Source: Planctomycetales bacterium (GTDB taxonomy: Bacteria; Planctomycetota; Planctomycetia; Pirellulales; Lacipirellulaceae). Taken from it: a DNA stretch of 40,072 bases. The first letter of the stretch is position 1; each line of letters begins with the position of its first letter. The position numbers and the translations under genes are program-made. The notes beneath the pieces were generated by a model. It was not told where the DNA came from and ran no database searches. It saw only the letters and a program-made list of their open reading frames with translations. Positions 8,830-17,466 of this stretch are shown here, in pieces. Where the stretch lies: assembly GCA_020427145.1 (NCBI GenBank), contig JAGQOU010000038.1, positions 1-40,072 on the forward strand, given 5' to 3'.

Positions 8830-9843
8830 ATGCACGACCGCCTAGATCGATTGATGGTCGCCTTGAAGTTTGCCGTGCTGACACTGGCGGGGGCGGTCGC
8901 GTGGAGCACCGGGAGCCATCCCTCAGCGGCCAGTCCCTTCTCGGTGGAATTTCAAGTTGACGGCGCTGCGTCGAGTCTTGAACTGACAAGCACCTTAATT
9001 GGTTTCAGCGAGACAACGAGTCGCCTGCTCGGGGGCAGCCTCACTGCGATTGCCGATTTTGGCGAGGGCGGCATGGCTGGTTCGACGGTGCAGCTGTCAT
9101 TCTCCGGCGGCGACATCTCAACGGCGACCGATTTCGAATTTGATCTGACATTCAACGCCGTCGCGATCAGCAGCCCTTTGGCGGAGGTCGTGACGGATCC
9201 TCCCTCGGCGACCGGCGCGCGACAAAGCGGCCCCGACGTCGTTTACGAGTTCGACGCTGCCGAATTCGCGTACTGGATGAATCGAGGCGTTCTCATGTCG
9301 GGGGGGATTGCTTCGGCGTCGATCGATCTCAGCGACGAGCCGATTGGCGGCAGGCCGTCATCGTCGCTGGCAAGTCTCTCACTCGAAGAGACGGCATCGG
9401 CGGGACCTCTGACGTCGTTTGACGCCGTGTTGTCGTTGCCGCTGGAAGTCTCCACCGTCATTGATCTGGGGGGGAATGAAATCACGATTGTCGGCAGTGG
9501 GAATCTTCGGGCGCTCGCCACGTTCTCGATTCCGGTACCGACGATTTCTGCAGATTTCGACGAGGACCTCGACGTTGATGGCGATGACCTGACGAAATGG
9601 GAAATGGGGTTTGGCATGTCGCCGGCCGCGCACATCGATGGCGACGCTGACGGGAATAGTCGCGTAGACGGGGCGGATTTTCTTCTCTGGCAACGAGACT
9701 TTGGTCTTGCGCCCCCGCTCGCTGCAACCGGATTCGTGCCGGAACCGAGCGGTATCCGGATCGTCCTCGTCGTGGTCCTGCTGCTGGGACGACACGGCGC
9801 GATGAACAAGAGACGGCGTTCCGAGTTGCCCGTTCACGCATAA
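8830..9843 (+). CDS. Exported dockerin-repeat protein with PEP-CTERM tail
   Basis: This 337-residue protein has an N-terminal signal peptide (hydrophobic segment about residues 11-26, ending near SAAS). A beta-rich body of unknown function follows, dominated by Ser, Thr, Asp and Gly (residues 35-235). Residues 240-300 carry two calcium-binding dockerin-like loops: DFDEDLDVDGDDLTKWE and DGDADGNSRVDGADFLLW. The tail VPEPSG, a hydrophobic stretch (IRIVLVVVLLLG) and MNKRRR form a PEP-CTERM sorting signal, so the protein should be processed and anchored or released at the cell surface. The repeat DGADFLLWQRDF closely matches DGKDFLLWQRNF in the cyclophilin at 3823. The start ATG at 8830 has only a weak upstream purine stretch. 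The gene stands alone and converges with the surface protein gene at 10043. Confidence 0.88.
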   Translation: MHDRLDRLMVALKFAVLTLAGAVAWSTGSHPSAASPFSVEFQVDGAASSLELTSTLIGFSETTSRLLGGSLTAIADFGEGGMAGSTVQLSFSGGDISTATDFEFDLTFNAVAISSPLAEVVTDPPSATGARQSGPDVVYEFDAAEFAYWMNRGVLMSGGIASASIDLSDEPIGGRPSSSLASLSLEETASAGPLTSFDAVLSLPLEVSTVIDLGGNEITIVGSGNLRALATFSIPVPTISADFDEDLDVDGDDLTKWEMGFGMSPAAHIDGDADGNSRVDGADFLLWQRDFGLAPPLAATGFVPEPSGIRIVLVVVLLLGRHGAMNKRRRSELPVHA

Positions 9844-9880
9844 AAAGGCCTCCGGCCGCGGGGCAGGTGCGGCCGAAGGC
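9842..9880 (-). terminator. Intrinsic terminator for the minus-strand surface-protein gene
   Basis: Read on the minus strand, GCCTTCGGCCGC (9880-9869) pairs with GCGGCCGGAGGC (9859-9848) with one mismatch, and is followed by CTTTTTA. This is a strong hairpin plus U-tract about 160 bp after the stop at 10043. It may also stop plus-strand transcripts from the gene ending at 9843. Confidence 0.7.
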
Positions 9881-10042
9881 AAATCGTTCATCTCTCGGCG
9901 CCGAGGGATCGGGAGAGTGCGGTCTCAAGGTTGGTCGAGATCGTTGCGCGGCGTTCCCCTCATGGCGAGGACTTGGCGACCATTGGAGTGAGTCAACCAC
10001 CAGAGTTCCGTCTGAAGCGAGTGGGGCGATAGCGCGATCGTG

Positions 10043-11398
10043 TCACCAGCCGACGTAGTGCTGCGGAGCGTTGGAGGGGGTTCCATGCGGATCAAGCGCG
10101 ATGGCGGTCGTAAAGTCCCAGTCGGCCGGATCGAGGAAGGCTGCAAATCCCCATGTGCCGTCGGCCTTGACGGCCGCCTTCGCCTGAATCGCTCCAAACA
10201 GGTAAACATACATTCCCTCGACGACATCGTCGGCGTCCGACACGGAGCCGCCAAGGAACCAGAAACCGCCCGAGTAGTCATCCACTGCGAATGTGAGGAC
10301 CGGCGGTTGATCCACATAGTTCACGTCCGCCCAGAAGGACTGCGTCGTTTGCCTTCCGCCTGAATCGGTCGCCGTGACCGTAAACTCAGCGCGTCCGGAC
10401 GCCCCTTCGGCGGCGCTGAGGGTCAGGTTGCCCGTGTTGGGATCGAACGAGACTGCGTCGAACAGAGCCGAGTTCGAGTTGGAGACGGTGAACTGCAAGT
10501 TCGCGTCGGAGTCCTCGACGTCCGAGAACGCGGCATACAACGAGACGTTGACGTTCGCGGCGGGGTCAAAGAGCTTTTTCGTCGCAATGCCTTTGACGGA
10601 CGGGGCGTCATTCGTTTCGCCCAGGGGCGCAGACGTTTCGACCTCTTGCCCGTAGGACGTCCAGACGTCGGCGAAATCGACGTCGTCGATCACGCCGTCG
10701 CCCTCGAGATCGCGAAACAAGTCGTAGTCGGGATCGTTAAGCGAAGTACCGTCAAGCAGAAACGTTTCATACAAATCGCTCCAGACGACGCCTTCGTCGT
10801 GATCTCCATCGCCTGTTAGAACTCGAAACTGAAACTCAAAGTCCCCCCCGGCGAGGCCGTCGCCCGACGCGAACGTGCTGACGCCGTCGATCCATTCCCC
10901 GTCAAGCGCGACGCCCGTCCATTGAGCCGTGACTCTGCCGACGCCGTCTCCGTCGAGGTCGATTTGGTAGGCGTCGGAAGTCAGCGGCGCGCTCAATGTC
11001 CAAGTCGCCACGAACGCCTGCGGGTCGTACATGAAGCCGCTGAAGGCGAGGTTGGCGAGCGAAGAGCTGCTCAGGGACAGGTCATTGCTCTGAATCGCGA
11101 CGTCTTCGCTAAACGTGATTGAGATCTGATCGATGTTCACCCATGCGAGCGGAGCCAGTTGCTGGGCGCTGCCCGTCGGGATGCGGAACCCGTAGTCTCC
11201 TAACCACTCGCTTTGCAAACGAGCGACGTAGCCGCTCGACCATGCGGTGCTGCCCACATGAACGTCGCTGACGGTGAGCGGAGCTGCCGCGAGAAGCCTT
11301 CGTGATTCAAGCGATTCGAATGTAAGGCGTGGGGAATAGTTTCCGACGCGGCGTGGAAGCAGAGGCCATTTTGACGTGCGGCAAGAGTTTGGCAGCAT
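10043..11398 (-). CDS. Large exported surface protein with LEPR-XLL-type N-terminal motif
   Basis: The 451-residue protein opens with a basic segment and the motif FESLESRRLLAA (about 27-38), the planctomycete LEPR-XLL signature found near the N-terminus of exported, often adhesin-like proteins. A beta-rich domain follows. A calcium-binding dockerin-like region includes GDGDHDEGVVWSDL and DLEGDGVIDDVDFADVW (about 195-255). Two cadherin- or Ig-like modules come next, seen in NDAPSVKGI, FTVSNSNSALFDAVSFDPNT, AEFTVTATDSGG and VDQPPVLTFAV (about 265-380), and a C-terminal domain follows. The sequence pattern suggests an extracellular, calcium-dependent structural or adhesive role. No enzymatic motif is visible and there is no PEP-CTERM tail. 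It lies 279 bp downstream of the kinase gene on the same strand and ends before a strong terminator. Confidence 0.85.
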   Translation of the reverse strand: MLPNSCRTSKWPLLPRRVGNYSPRLTFESLESRRLLAAAPLTVSDVHVGSTAWSSGYVARLQSEWLGDYGFRIPTGSAQQLAPLAWVNIDQISITFSEDVAIQSNDLSLSSSSLANLAFSGFMYDPQAFVATWTLSAPLTSDAYQIDLDGDGVGRVTAQWTGVALDGEWIDGVSTFASGDGLAGGDFEFQFRVLTGDGDHDEGVVWSDLYETFLLDGTSLNDPDYDLFRDLEGDGVIDDVDFADVWTSYGQEVETSAPLGETNDAPSVKGIATKKLFDPAANVNVSLYAAFSDVEDSDANLQFTVSNSNSALFDAVSFDPNTGNLTLSAAEGASGRAEFTVTATDSGGRQTTQSFWADVNYVDQPPVLTFAVDDYSGGFWFLGGSVSDADDVVEGMYVYLFGAIQAKAAVKADGTWGFAAFLDPADWDFTTAIALDPHGTPSNAPQHYVGW

Positions 11399-11677
11399 TG
11401 CGGTGTCCTCGCTGATCAGAAATCAGCAGCCGAGCACCTGGATGAAGGCGGAGATCGCGACAGGCTCAAACTCGCGCTGCTGCTATCCCCATTGAAATCA
11501 GCGGACGGGCTGCGCGTGAAAAACCCAAAAAAGAGGAGAAAAAGTCCGCATTTCCGAGGGTTGCCGATTGCCTCCGATGGGGCCGAGAGGCAAACCGCTC
11601 GCCGCGCGCGGGCAAGCGAGACTTGACGCGACTACCGCGAAGCGGACGAGAGCCGAACAAGGCTCTGCGCCCCAAGC

Positions 11678-13822
11678 CTACGGCAGCCGTCGTTCAACCG
11701 AAATCAGGCGCTCGGGTCCGCCTGCGACGGTCGAGACGTCGTTGCGACGGGCCGCCGCGACGAGTTCCGCGAAACGAGGATGACTGACCAAGTGCTTCCA
11801 CGCCGGAGAGTCCAGCAAGTCATCCGCCGAGGGCCGGCCCCCCAACGCAATCGCACTGTGGAGCGCGTCAATCGCACGATCCGAGTAATCCGGATCCGAT
11901 TTGGCAACCGTCGCCCAAGCCAACGCCACCGTAGCGGCCTGTCGCGGCGTGTGGGGAGCCATCGGCTCAATACGGCCGCAGAGATTCAGGACGCGCGACA
12001 TCGCAACGTCGTCTTCGGGCTGCCACTCCATGATTTGGAGTTGTAGACGGTTGACGAGAATGATCTTCGAGTCCGGCGCTATGGAGAGAGCCGCGTCGAG
12101 CAGCTCGCGCGACTCGGCAAGTTCATCTCGACGGCTAGCGGCCGTCTGCCCCAGTTGCAACGCCAGCCCCAAGTTGTTCAAAACAGCCGGTCGCTCGTCG
12201 CCCGCCTGCATCGCCAGCCGGTAGCAGGGGACTGCCACGGTGTGGTTGCCAAGCAACTGATAGCTGTAGCCGAGATCGGCGTGGACGCTGAAAGGCAACT
12301 CGGCTTTAGTCAACTCCGCAAAGACGTCGCACGCATCGGTGACGCGTCCCGCGTCGATCAACGTCCAGCCGAGTTGATAACGCGCCGGCCAGAATTCGGG
12401 TCGAACCGCGATCGCCTCGCGCAGCAGCTGGATCGACTGGTCGCTCTCTCCCCGCTGCCGTGCTTCCACGGCGCTGGTCGTCAGCCGCAGATGTCGCGGC
12501 GGGAGCTGATAGAAGTAGAAACCGACCGTGAACGCTGCAGCCAGCGTCGCGAAGCTCAAGGCGGCAAAGACGCGTCGATGACGTCGCGCGGTCCGCGCGA
12601 CGCGGCCCCGTCGGCCTTGGAGACGATGAAACGCCCGCAGCAGGTCCGTTGCCGATTGAGGTCGCTGTTCGGGGTCGAAACGGAGACACTGGCTGATGAG
12701 TTTGGCGATTTGCACGTCGACGCAGGCTGCCGGGAGCAACGTTTCCGGCCGTCTGGCCCGCAGGCGAACGAGCATCTCTCGGGCGAGCGCGGTCTCGTCC
12801 GTCGCGTCGGACGAAACGTCAATCGGCGGACGGCCGGTCGCTAACTCGAACAAGCAGGCACCGAGCGAATAGAGGTCGCTGCGCGCGTCGTAAGCGCTCG
12901 GATCTCGTCGGCTGGCGTCGCTCGCCAGCGCTCGCAGCTGCTCCGGCGGCATATAGGGCAACGTTCCGCCGCGCGGGGCCGAGTCGTGCAACGCGTCGCC
13001 GGACAGGTTGAAATCCAGCAGCACGGGGGCGCCGCCCGGTGTGAGCAGGACGTTGCTCGGCTTCAGATCGCCGTGCAGGACCCCTTTCGCATGAGCGTAT
13101 TGGAGAGCAGACGCCAACGCCTTGCCGACGTACAGGACGGCGTCGCTGAAACTGCGATGCGGCGTTTCGTAGGCCGGGTCCGAATCGGAGACGAGATCGG
13201 AGGGACGCGTCCACAACGAACCAGCTGATCGCAGCATGGCGCCGTCCCACGGACGGGGCGATTCGGCGAGCAATGCGATCAAGTCCTGCAGCGTGCTCCG
13301 ACCGAGAAACGGCATGCAGATCACGCATTCCCCGGGGCCGCTGTCTGCGAGGATGGAGTAGATTGGCACGATATGCGGATGATGTAGGCGGCTGAGCGTT
13401 TTCGCTTCCTGGAGCGAGGAGCGGCCCACCTTGAGCACCATCTGCCGGCCGTCGAGCTGGCAATCGTCGCACAGGTACACGCGGGCGAACGATCCGGCCC
13501 CGAGCCGCTCGATGACGCGGAACGGGCCGATTTCGTCGCCATTCGCCGGCCACGAAGTTTGCGGCCGGCCGCTGGCGGCCAAGAAGTCTTCGACTTCGAT
13601 TTGCCGCAGCACGGAACTCTCCAGGGCCGACCCGTAACCTCGGTACCGCGCGGCAATTTCGCTGTAGGAAACGGGGAGCCCTTGCCGCTGCTGTTCGAAG
13701 TAGGTCTCAACGGCTTCGTCGATCAACGCCGAGCGATCCACCGCCCCCGACGGCGGCGCCGGGCTAGACTCGACGACGGTCGAGTCGTCGTCGCCGGAAA
13801 TCGTCAGCGGGTCACCCTTCAT
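11678..13822 (-). CDS. Membrane Ser/Thr protein kinase with C-terminal TPR repeats
   Basis: This 714-residue protein is a Hanks-type kinase. The glycine loop LGAGSFARVYL is at 108-118, the ATP-binding Lys at about 131 (QMVLKVG), the catalytic loop HGDLKPSNVLL at 250-260 (HGD instead of HRD), the metal site DFNLS at 270-274 (DFN instead of DFG), PPEQ at about 292, and DLYSLGACLFELATGRPP at 316-333. One transmembrane helix spans about 419-440, leaving tetratricopeptide-like repeats (about 450-650) on the far side. The ATG overlaps the stop of the ECF sigma gene by four bases (ATGA), so translation is coupled. In planctomycetes such kinases commonly sit beside ECF sigma factors, and a role in controlling the partner sigma is an inference. 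An N-terminal segment (about 1-95) resembles the region that precedes many planctomycete kinases. Confidence 0.95.
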   Translation of the reverse strand: MKGDPLTISGDDDSTVVESSPAPPSGAVDRSALIDEAVETYFEQQRQGLPVSYSEIAARYRGYGSALESSVLRQIEVEDFLAASGRPQTSWPANGDEIGPFRVIERLGAGSFARVYLCDDCQLDGRQMVLKVGRSSLQEAKTLSRLHHPHIVPIYSILADSGPGECVICMPFLGRSTLQDLIALLAESPRPWDGAMLRSAGSLWTRPSDLVSDSDPAYETPHRSFSDAVLYVGKALASALQYAHAKGVLHGDLKPSNVLLTPGGAPVLLDFNLSGDALHDSAPRGGTLPYMPPEQLRALASDASRRDPSAYDARSDLYSLGACLFELATGRPPIDVSSDATDETALAREMLVRLRARRPETLLPAACVDVQIAKLISQCLRFDPEQRPQSATDLLRAFHRLQGRRGRVARTARRHRRVFAALSFATLAAAFTVGFYFYQLPPRHLRLTTSAVEARQRGESDQSIQLLREAIAVRPEFWPARYQLGWTLIDAGRVTDACDVFAELTKAELPFSVHADLGYSYQLLGNHTVAVPCYRLAMQAGDERPAVLNNLGLALQLGQTAASRRDELAESRELLDAALSIAPDSKIILVNRLQLQIMEWQPEDDVAMSRVLNLCGRIEPMAPHTPRQAATVALAWATVAKSDPDYSDRAIDALHSAIALGGRPSADDLLDSPAWKHLVSHPRFAELVAAARRNDVSTVAGGPERLISVERRLP

Positions 13823-14508
13823 GCGACAAAGGTCTCCATCAGCCTCTGCACGTCGCGACGAACTGTCGCGGGACTAATGCCAAGCTGCGTCGCGATCGTC
13901 TCGTCGGGAACGCATTGTAACCGGAGATCGATGATCTCCGCGGTCCGCGGTCCGCATTTGGCGACGGAGTCGCGCCATTTCTCGCGCATCTGAGCAATCG
14001 CGTCCGGCGCGTCGGCTGTCGGATCACGGCGAGGTTCGCCGGCGCCTGCAGCTTCGTCGCCGGCGCCGGAGACCGGCCGTTCCAGGGGCACTTCGCGCCG
14101 CATGTCTCGGCGTTTGACCCGCCGGTAATGCGTGTTGGCCTCCTTGACCTTGTTCTGAGCCATCCGGCAGACGTAGGCGACGAAGTCGTTCGGCGATTGC
14201 AGCCCGGCAAGTGGTTGGTCCTTGAGGAGCAAGGATTTCCAAACCGACTGCACGATGTCGACCGAGTCGAATTTTCGCCGCAAGTCGTCCGACAGCGTCC
14301 TGCGGACCGCCCGCTGAATGTTCGTCGAGTACTTCTCGATCGCCTCCCAAACGGCGTCTTGCGAACCCGCCGCAATACGGATCATCAAATCTTCGAAGGT
14401 CGAGTTTGACTGATCGCCCACCGACTTCAACTCCGCATTTCGGGGACCCGAACGAGTTTCCTTGAGATTTCCGCGAAAATCCCTGCGCGAAACCGCGCCG
14501 GAATTCAA
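13819..14508 (-). CDS. RNA polymerase ECF-type sigma factor (planctomycete class)
   Basis: The 229-residue protein (as drawn) has a sigma-2 domain, recognised by FEDLMIRIAAGSQDAVWEAI, LRRKFDSVDIVQSVWKSLL and FVAYVCRMAQNKVKEANTHY (about 38-128). A variable linker follows, then a sigma-4 helix-turn-helix (ETIATQLGISPATVRRDVQR, about 203-222). This matches the ECF sigma factors expanded in Planctomycetota. The longest start is TTG at 14508. A GTG at 14421, with GGAG about 9 nt upstream, would remove the first 29 non-conserved residues and is equally plausible. It is the first gene of an operon, with the kinase start overlapping its stop by ATGA. That coupling suggests the kinase and sigma act as one signalling unit, but no target promoter is visible here. 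Confidence 0.92.
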   Translation of the reverse strand: MNSGAVSRRDFRGNLKETRSGPRNAELKSVGDQSNSTFEDLMIRIAAGSQDAVWEAIEKYSTNIQRAVRRTLSDDLRRKFDSVDIVQSVWKSLLLKDQPLAGLQSPNDFVAYVCRMAQNKVKEANTHYRRVKRRDMRREVPLERPVSGAGDEAAGAGEPRRDPTADAPDAIAQMREKWRDSVAKCGPRTAEIIDLRLQCVPDETIATQLGISPATVRRDVQRLMETFVA

Positions 14509-14637
14509 TCAACCTATCAGGGGGGGCGGTCTCGGGCGAGCGGCGAAACGAAACGCTCTCTCTGGATAGCTGCAACTCGCTTCTCACCAAGGGTTTGCGA
14601 CGTGATTACGACTCCCACACAACGGTTCGGCCGAACG

Positions 14638-15342
14638 ATGCCCATTCGAATTGCGCTTGTATTTCGCCGCCGCCTCGACCTTGCAGCGCTGACGAGCCTG
14701 TTGCGCGCCGACAACGGAATGGAGGTTGTGGCGTCAATCGCCGCGCCGGAGGGGGCTGACGATCTCGGCCTCGACGCGGACTGCGACATCGTGATTTTGG
14801 AGCCGTTGCAGTCTGCGGCGACGACCGTGACGCTGGCAAAACGCATGATTCGCCTGGGGCGAGCGAAGGGGGCGATTGTGCTCGATCGCGACTTTTCCGT
14901 CTCTCGCGCTCGAATTTGCCTGCAGGCGCACGGCGTTTGCTATTTGACGAGGAGACTAGCGGCCGCGGACCTCATCGAAGCGGCCCGACAACTCCTCTCC
15001 GGGCGCCTCGTGATGGAGGTCGAGGGGCGCGTCGAGGTGCTCTTTTCCGCAACCGACGCTCAACGCAGACTGCGACGGTGCGATGCGACGGGCGTGTTGC
15101 AACTCAGCGAACGCGAACTTCAGGTCATGAAACTCCTGTCAGAGGGAATGACGATCGAGCAGGCGGGGAAGGTCCTGGGGATCGCTGAGAGTACTGTGGA
15201 CAATCATCGCACGAGACTCAAAGCAAAGCTCAAGGTGCGGCGAACGATTGATCTGGCGCACATTGCGCTGCGCGAGGGAATTGCTTCGGAATGGGTCAGG
15301 CCTGCCGAAGCGAAGCCCCCAGCAGATCAATCGCCAGCGTAG
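14638..15342 (+). CDS. LuxR-family regulator with degenerate receiver domain
   Basis: The protein (234 residues from ATG 14638; a GTG at 14602 would add 12) has the length and layout of a NarL/FixJ response regulator. Residues 2-120 follow the receiver fold (MPIRIALVF; DIVILEPLQS; GAIVLDR; AHGVCYLTRRLAAADLIEAA), but the acidic pocket after strand 1 is missing (LVFRRRLD). The expected phosphoacceptor Asp is also replaced: the segment reads VILEPL where VLLDL is normal. The C-terminal LuxR helix-turn-helix is intact: LSERELQVMKLLSEGMTIEQ followed by STVDNHRTRLKAKLKVRRTI. It is divergent from the ECF sigma operon, with about 130 bp between. It probably binds DNA without phosphorylation control. 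Its targets are unknown. Confidence 0.88.
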   Translation: MPIRIALVFRRRLDLAALTSLLRADNGMEVVASIAAPEGADDLGLDADCDIVILEPLQSAATTVTLAKRMIRLGRAKGAIVLDRDFSVSRARICLQAHGVCYLTRRLAAADLIEAARQLLSGRLVMEVEGRVEVLFSATDAQRRLRRCDATGVLQLSERELQVMKLLSEGMTIEQAGKVLGIAESTVDNHRTRLKAKLKVRRTIDLAHIALREGIASEWVRPAEAKPPADQSPA

Positions 15343-15435
15343 AACGCAATTCGCGGACGACTTGGCGGCGCGGGCGCGGATATCAGTGAAGGCGGGAGCG
15401 CGAGTGGACGGGCGTCGTCTCTGCTGCGAGTTGCG

Positions 15436-16458
15436 TCATGGAGCAGGAGCGTCGGCGTCCGCAATATGGCCCGCTCGAAAGTGGATCTCCGGATCAACGG
15501 CAAAGTCGGTCCACCGGACGGACGCGTCGCAGCGGGACATGTTGAGCCCGCCCGGATGAGCGCTGCCGAATCTGAGCTGATCGAAGGTCAATTGTTCAGA
15601 ATGGGCATCCGAAAGCGGGGGAAGTTCGATCGCGGCAAAGCGGTGATTGTCGACGCAATAGCCGCTGAAGAGCGACTCCTTGTCGCCGAGCGACTCGCCC
15701 GTCTCATAGTGGGCGGTGAAGACGTACTTTTCGCCGACAAGATACGTGTTCGACGCGCCGTCAGCGATCTGGCGCAGGCTGACGGCGATGCGCAGATGAG
15801 AGACGCCGGTCAGAGCGAATTTGTCGATAGGATTGCCGAGCGAGACCTCTGGGCAACTGAATTGGCCGTCGTCGCCGCTTGGCAAGTCGGGCGGCCCAGG
15901 ACAACTGAACCGCGCCGTTGCACCGCTGTTGACTGCGTAGTCGCCGCGCACGACGGAACTTTGATCGGTCGGGGCGAGCGGGCGCAACGGATGCGCATAC
16001 TTGCTGAAAATCGGCCAGGCGGCGCAGCGACGGCGAGTCGGACAATTCCATAAGCACTGCGGGGCGGTCAGCAAAGCGTCGTAGTCGCTAGGTGACTGGC
16101 CGGTTGCCGATTGGTGCAGGGCGGACTGTTCGACAAAGGGCAAGAGGCTGTAGGCCCAGCCGCCCGGCTGCCGCGGTCCCGATCCGCGCCCCGCCATCGG
16201 CAGCCAATAATGCCCCCATCCGCCCGACGGGAATTGTTGGAAATTGTCATGATGGGCAAGCATTGCGACGGAGAGTTGCCGGAGATTGTTTTGGCAGGCG
16301 GTTCGCCGTGACGCCTCCCGCGCCTGTTGGATCGCGGGTAGGAGCAAGGCGGCGAGTATGCCAATGACAGCGATCACGGCCAGGAGCTCGATCAAGGAGA
16401 AGGCGGCGCGGCATCGCGCAGCGGACCGGGGAACTTTGTTGGCGAGTAATTCCGCCAT
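15436..16458 (-). CDS. DUF1559 domain protein with type IV pilin-like N-terminus
   Basis: The 340-residue protein belongs to the large planctomycete DUF1559 family (pseudopilin-like, formerly called general secretion pathway G related). The N-terminal prepilin-like segment reads AAFSLIELLAVIAVIGILAA (about 18-37), with Glu at the +5-type position, followed by LLLPAIQQAREASRRTACQN. The C-terminal family hallmark is FGSAHPGGLNMSRCDASVRW. In between, GGWAYSLLPFVEQSAL and ADGASNTYLVGEKY are also typical. The residue before the putative prepilin cleavage site is Ala rather than Gly, so processing may be altered. The start ATG at 16458 has AGGT upstream. The gene converges with the LuxR-type regulator, 93 bp apart. 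Its function in cells is not established, and a periplasmic or surface location is inferred. Confidence 0.94.
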   Translation of the reverse strand: MAELLANKVPRSAARCRAAFSLIELLAVIAVIGILAALLLPAIQQAREASRRTACQNNLRQLSVAMLAHHDNFQQFPSGGWGHYWLPMAGRGSGPRQPGGWAYSLLPFVEQSALHQSATGQSPSDYDALLTAPQCLWNCPTRRRCAAWPIFSKYAHPLRPLAPTDQSSVVRGDYAVNSGATARFSCPGPPDLPSGDDGQFSCPEVSLGNPIDKFALTGVSHLRIAVSLRQIADGASNTYLVGEKYVFTAHYETGESLGDKESLFSGYCVDNHRFAAIELPPLSDAHSEQLTFDQLRFGSAHPGGLNMSRCDASVRWTDFAVDPEIHFRAGHIADADAPAP

Positions 16459-16816
16459 GGAATGACCTGGCGCCGCGGGAGTTCAATAATTCAGTTGATT
16501 ACGAGAGTCTACCATGAATTGGGAGATTTGCTTTATGGGGGTTCGGGAACCAGTCCTCTAATGCTACTCACAGGGATACGACAATAAACACGCCAGTAGC
16601 GGAGAGAGGGACTTATAGAAGAGCGGCGGGTAGATCACCAAGTGTCTCCGCAGCTAACCATCGCGAAAGTCAGGTCATATCCTTGTCGCGGCTGCACTCC
16701 GGCTGCAGTGTCGCGCAGTCCGAAAAACACCCCAAGGAGAGTCAAGCGGCGTCGTTTCGCACCACATTTTGAGGCAATGATTGCAGCTTCGCGGCGAGGC
16801 GTGTTAGGCTCGCCAG
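16459..16816. other. 358-bp intergenic region between divergent genes
   Basis: The DUF1559 gene runs leftward and the Cys-rich gene rightward from here, so it should hold both promoters. It is locally AT-richer around 16485-16570 than the surrounding DNA. I see no convincing paired -35/-10 boxes, terminator or tRNA. Confidence 0.4.
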
Positions 16817-17359
16817 ATGAGCGTCACGGAACCCTTCAATTCCTGCCTTCTCTGTGCGGGACTGCTCTCGGCCAGGGATGCGCGGTATCGCATTCGTCAG
16901 GCGGTCCAACGTTTGACGGCCGAGGGGTGCGAACAGGCGGCCAAACCGACGGACGATTGGCTCTGTGCCCGCTGTTCGTTGCAATTCGATCTCACGCAGA
17001 TTGAGCAATTCCTTCCCCGCGCGAGTTTCGGTCGACTGAAATGCGGCCGCTGTCAAGCGGAGATTCGGGTGGGCGAAGAGTTCATGACGCTCTCGATCAG
17101 CCGTCACGCGTTGGATTCGCAGGCGGAGCCGATGTTCACGGCCGATGCGTGCCAACGTTGCCGGCAACTGTATGCCGAACTCGGAATGCAGCTCACCCCG
17201 AATCGAGCGATGGTCCTTCGCTGTCACTTCTGCGGCCGCGATCGCCCCGCGGCCGACATTGTGGAAATTGAGGCCCCTGGCGACCGCGTACCTCGGGATC
17301 CTTACGGCCTACTGCAGCCAGGGAAGGCGTTTTGCTGCCAAGAATGCTTGCACCACTGA
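16817..17359 (+). CDS. Cys-rich hypothetical protein with multiple CxxC motifs
   Basis: The 180-residue soluble protein carries CLLC, CARC, CGRC, CQRC, CHFC and a terminal CCQEC. That is six Cys pairs, enough for about three zinc-ribbon or zinc-knuckle units: the first near residues 10-60, the second around 70-115 (LKCGRCQAEIRVGEEF to ACQRC) and the third around 135-178 (LRCHFCGRDRPA to FCCQECLHH). The spacing suggests structural zinc binding. I do not recognise a named family, although the LKCGRCQ...GEEF pattern resembles treble-clef/zinc-ribbon modules of regulatory or nucleic-acid-associated proteins. There is no signal peptide, so it is cytoplasmic. It is monocistronic and in the same orientation as the toxin-antitoxin pair further on. 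Confidence 0.8.
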   Translation: MSVTEPFNSCLLCAGLLSARDARYRIRQAVQRLTAEGCEQAAKPTDDWLCARCSLQFDLTQIEQFLPRASFGRLKCGRCQAEIRVGEEFMTLSISRHALDSQAEPMFTADACQRCRQLYAELGMQLTPNRAMVLRCHFCGRDRPAADIVEIEAPGDRVPRDPYGLLQPGKAFCCQECLHH

Positions 17360-17466
17360 GGAAACCTGACGCACGATGCGGCGGCGGTCTACCGGTCGGG
17401 GCGCCGATACCGCGGCCGGCCGTCATCCAGCAGCATGATGCGCATCGCACAACCCGCCTAGCGGCA

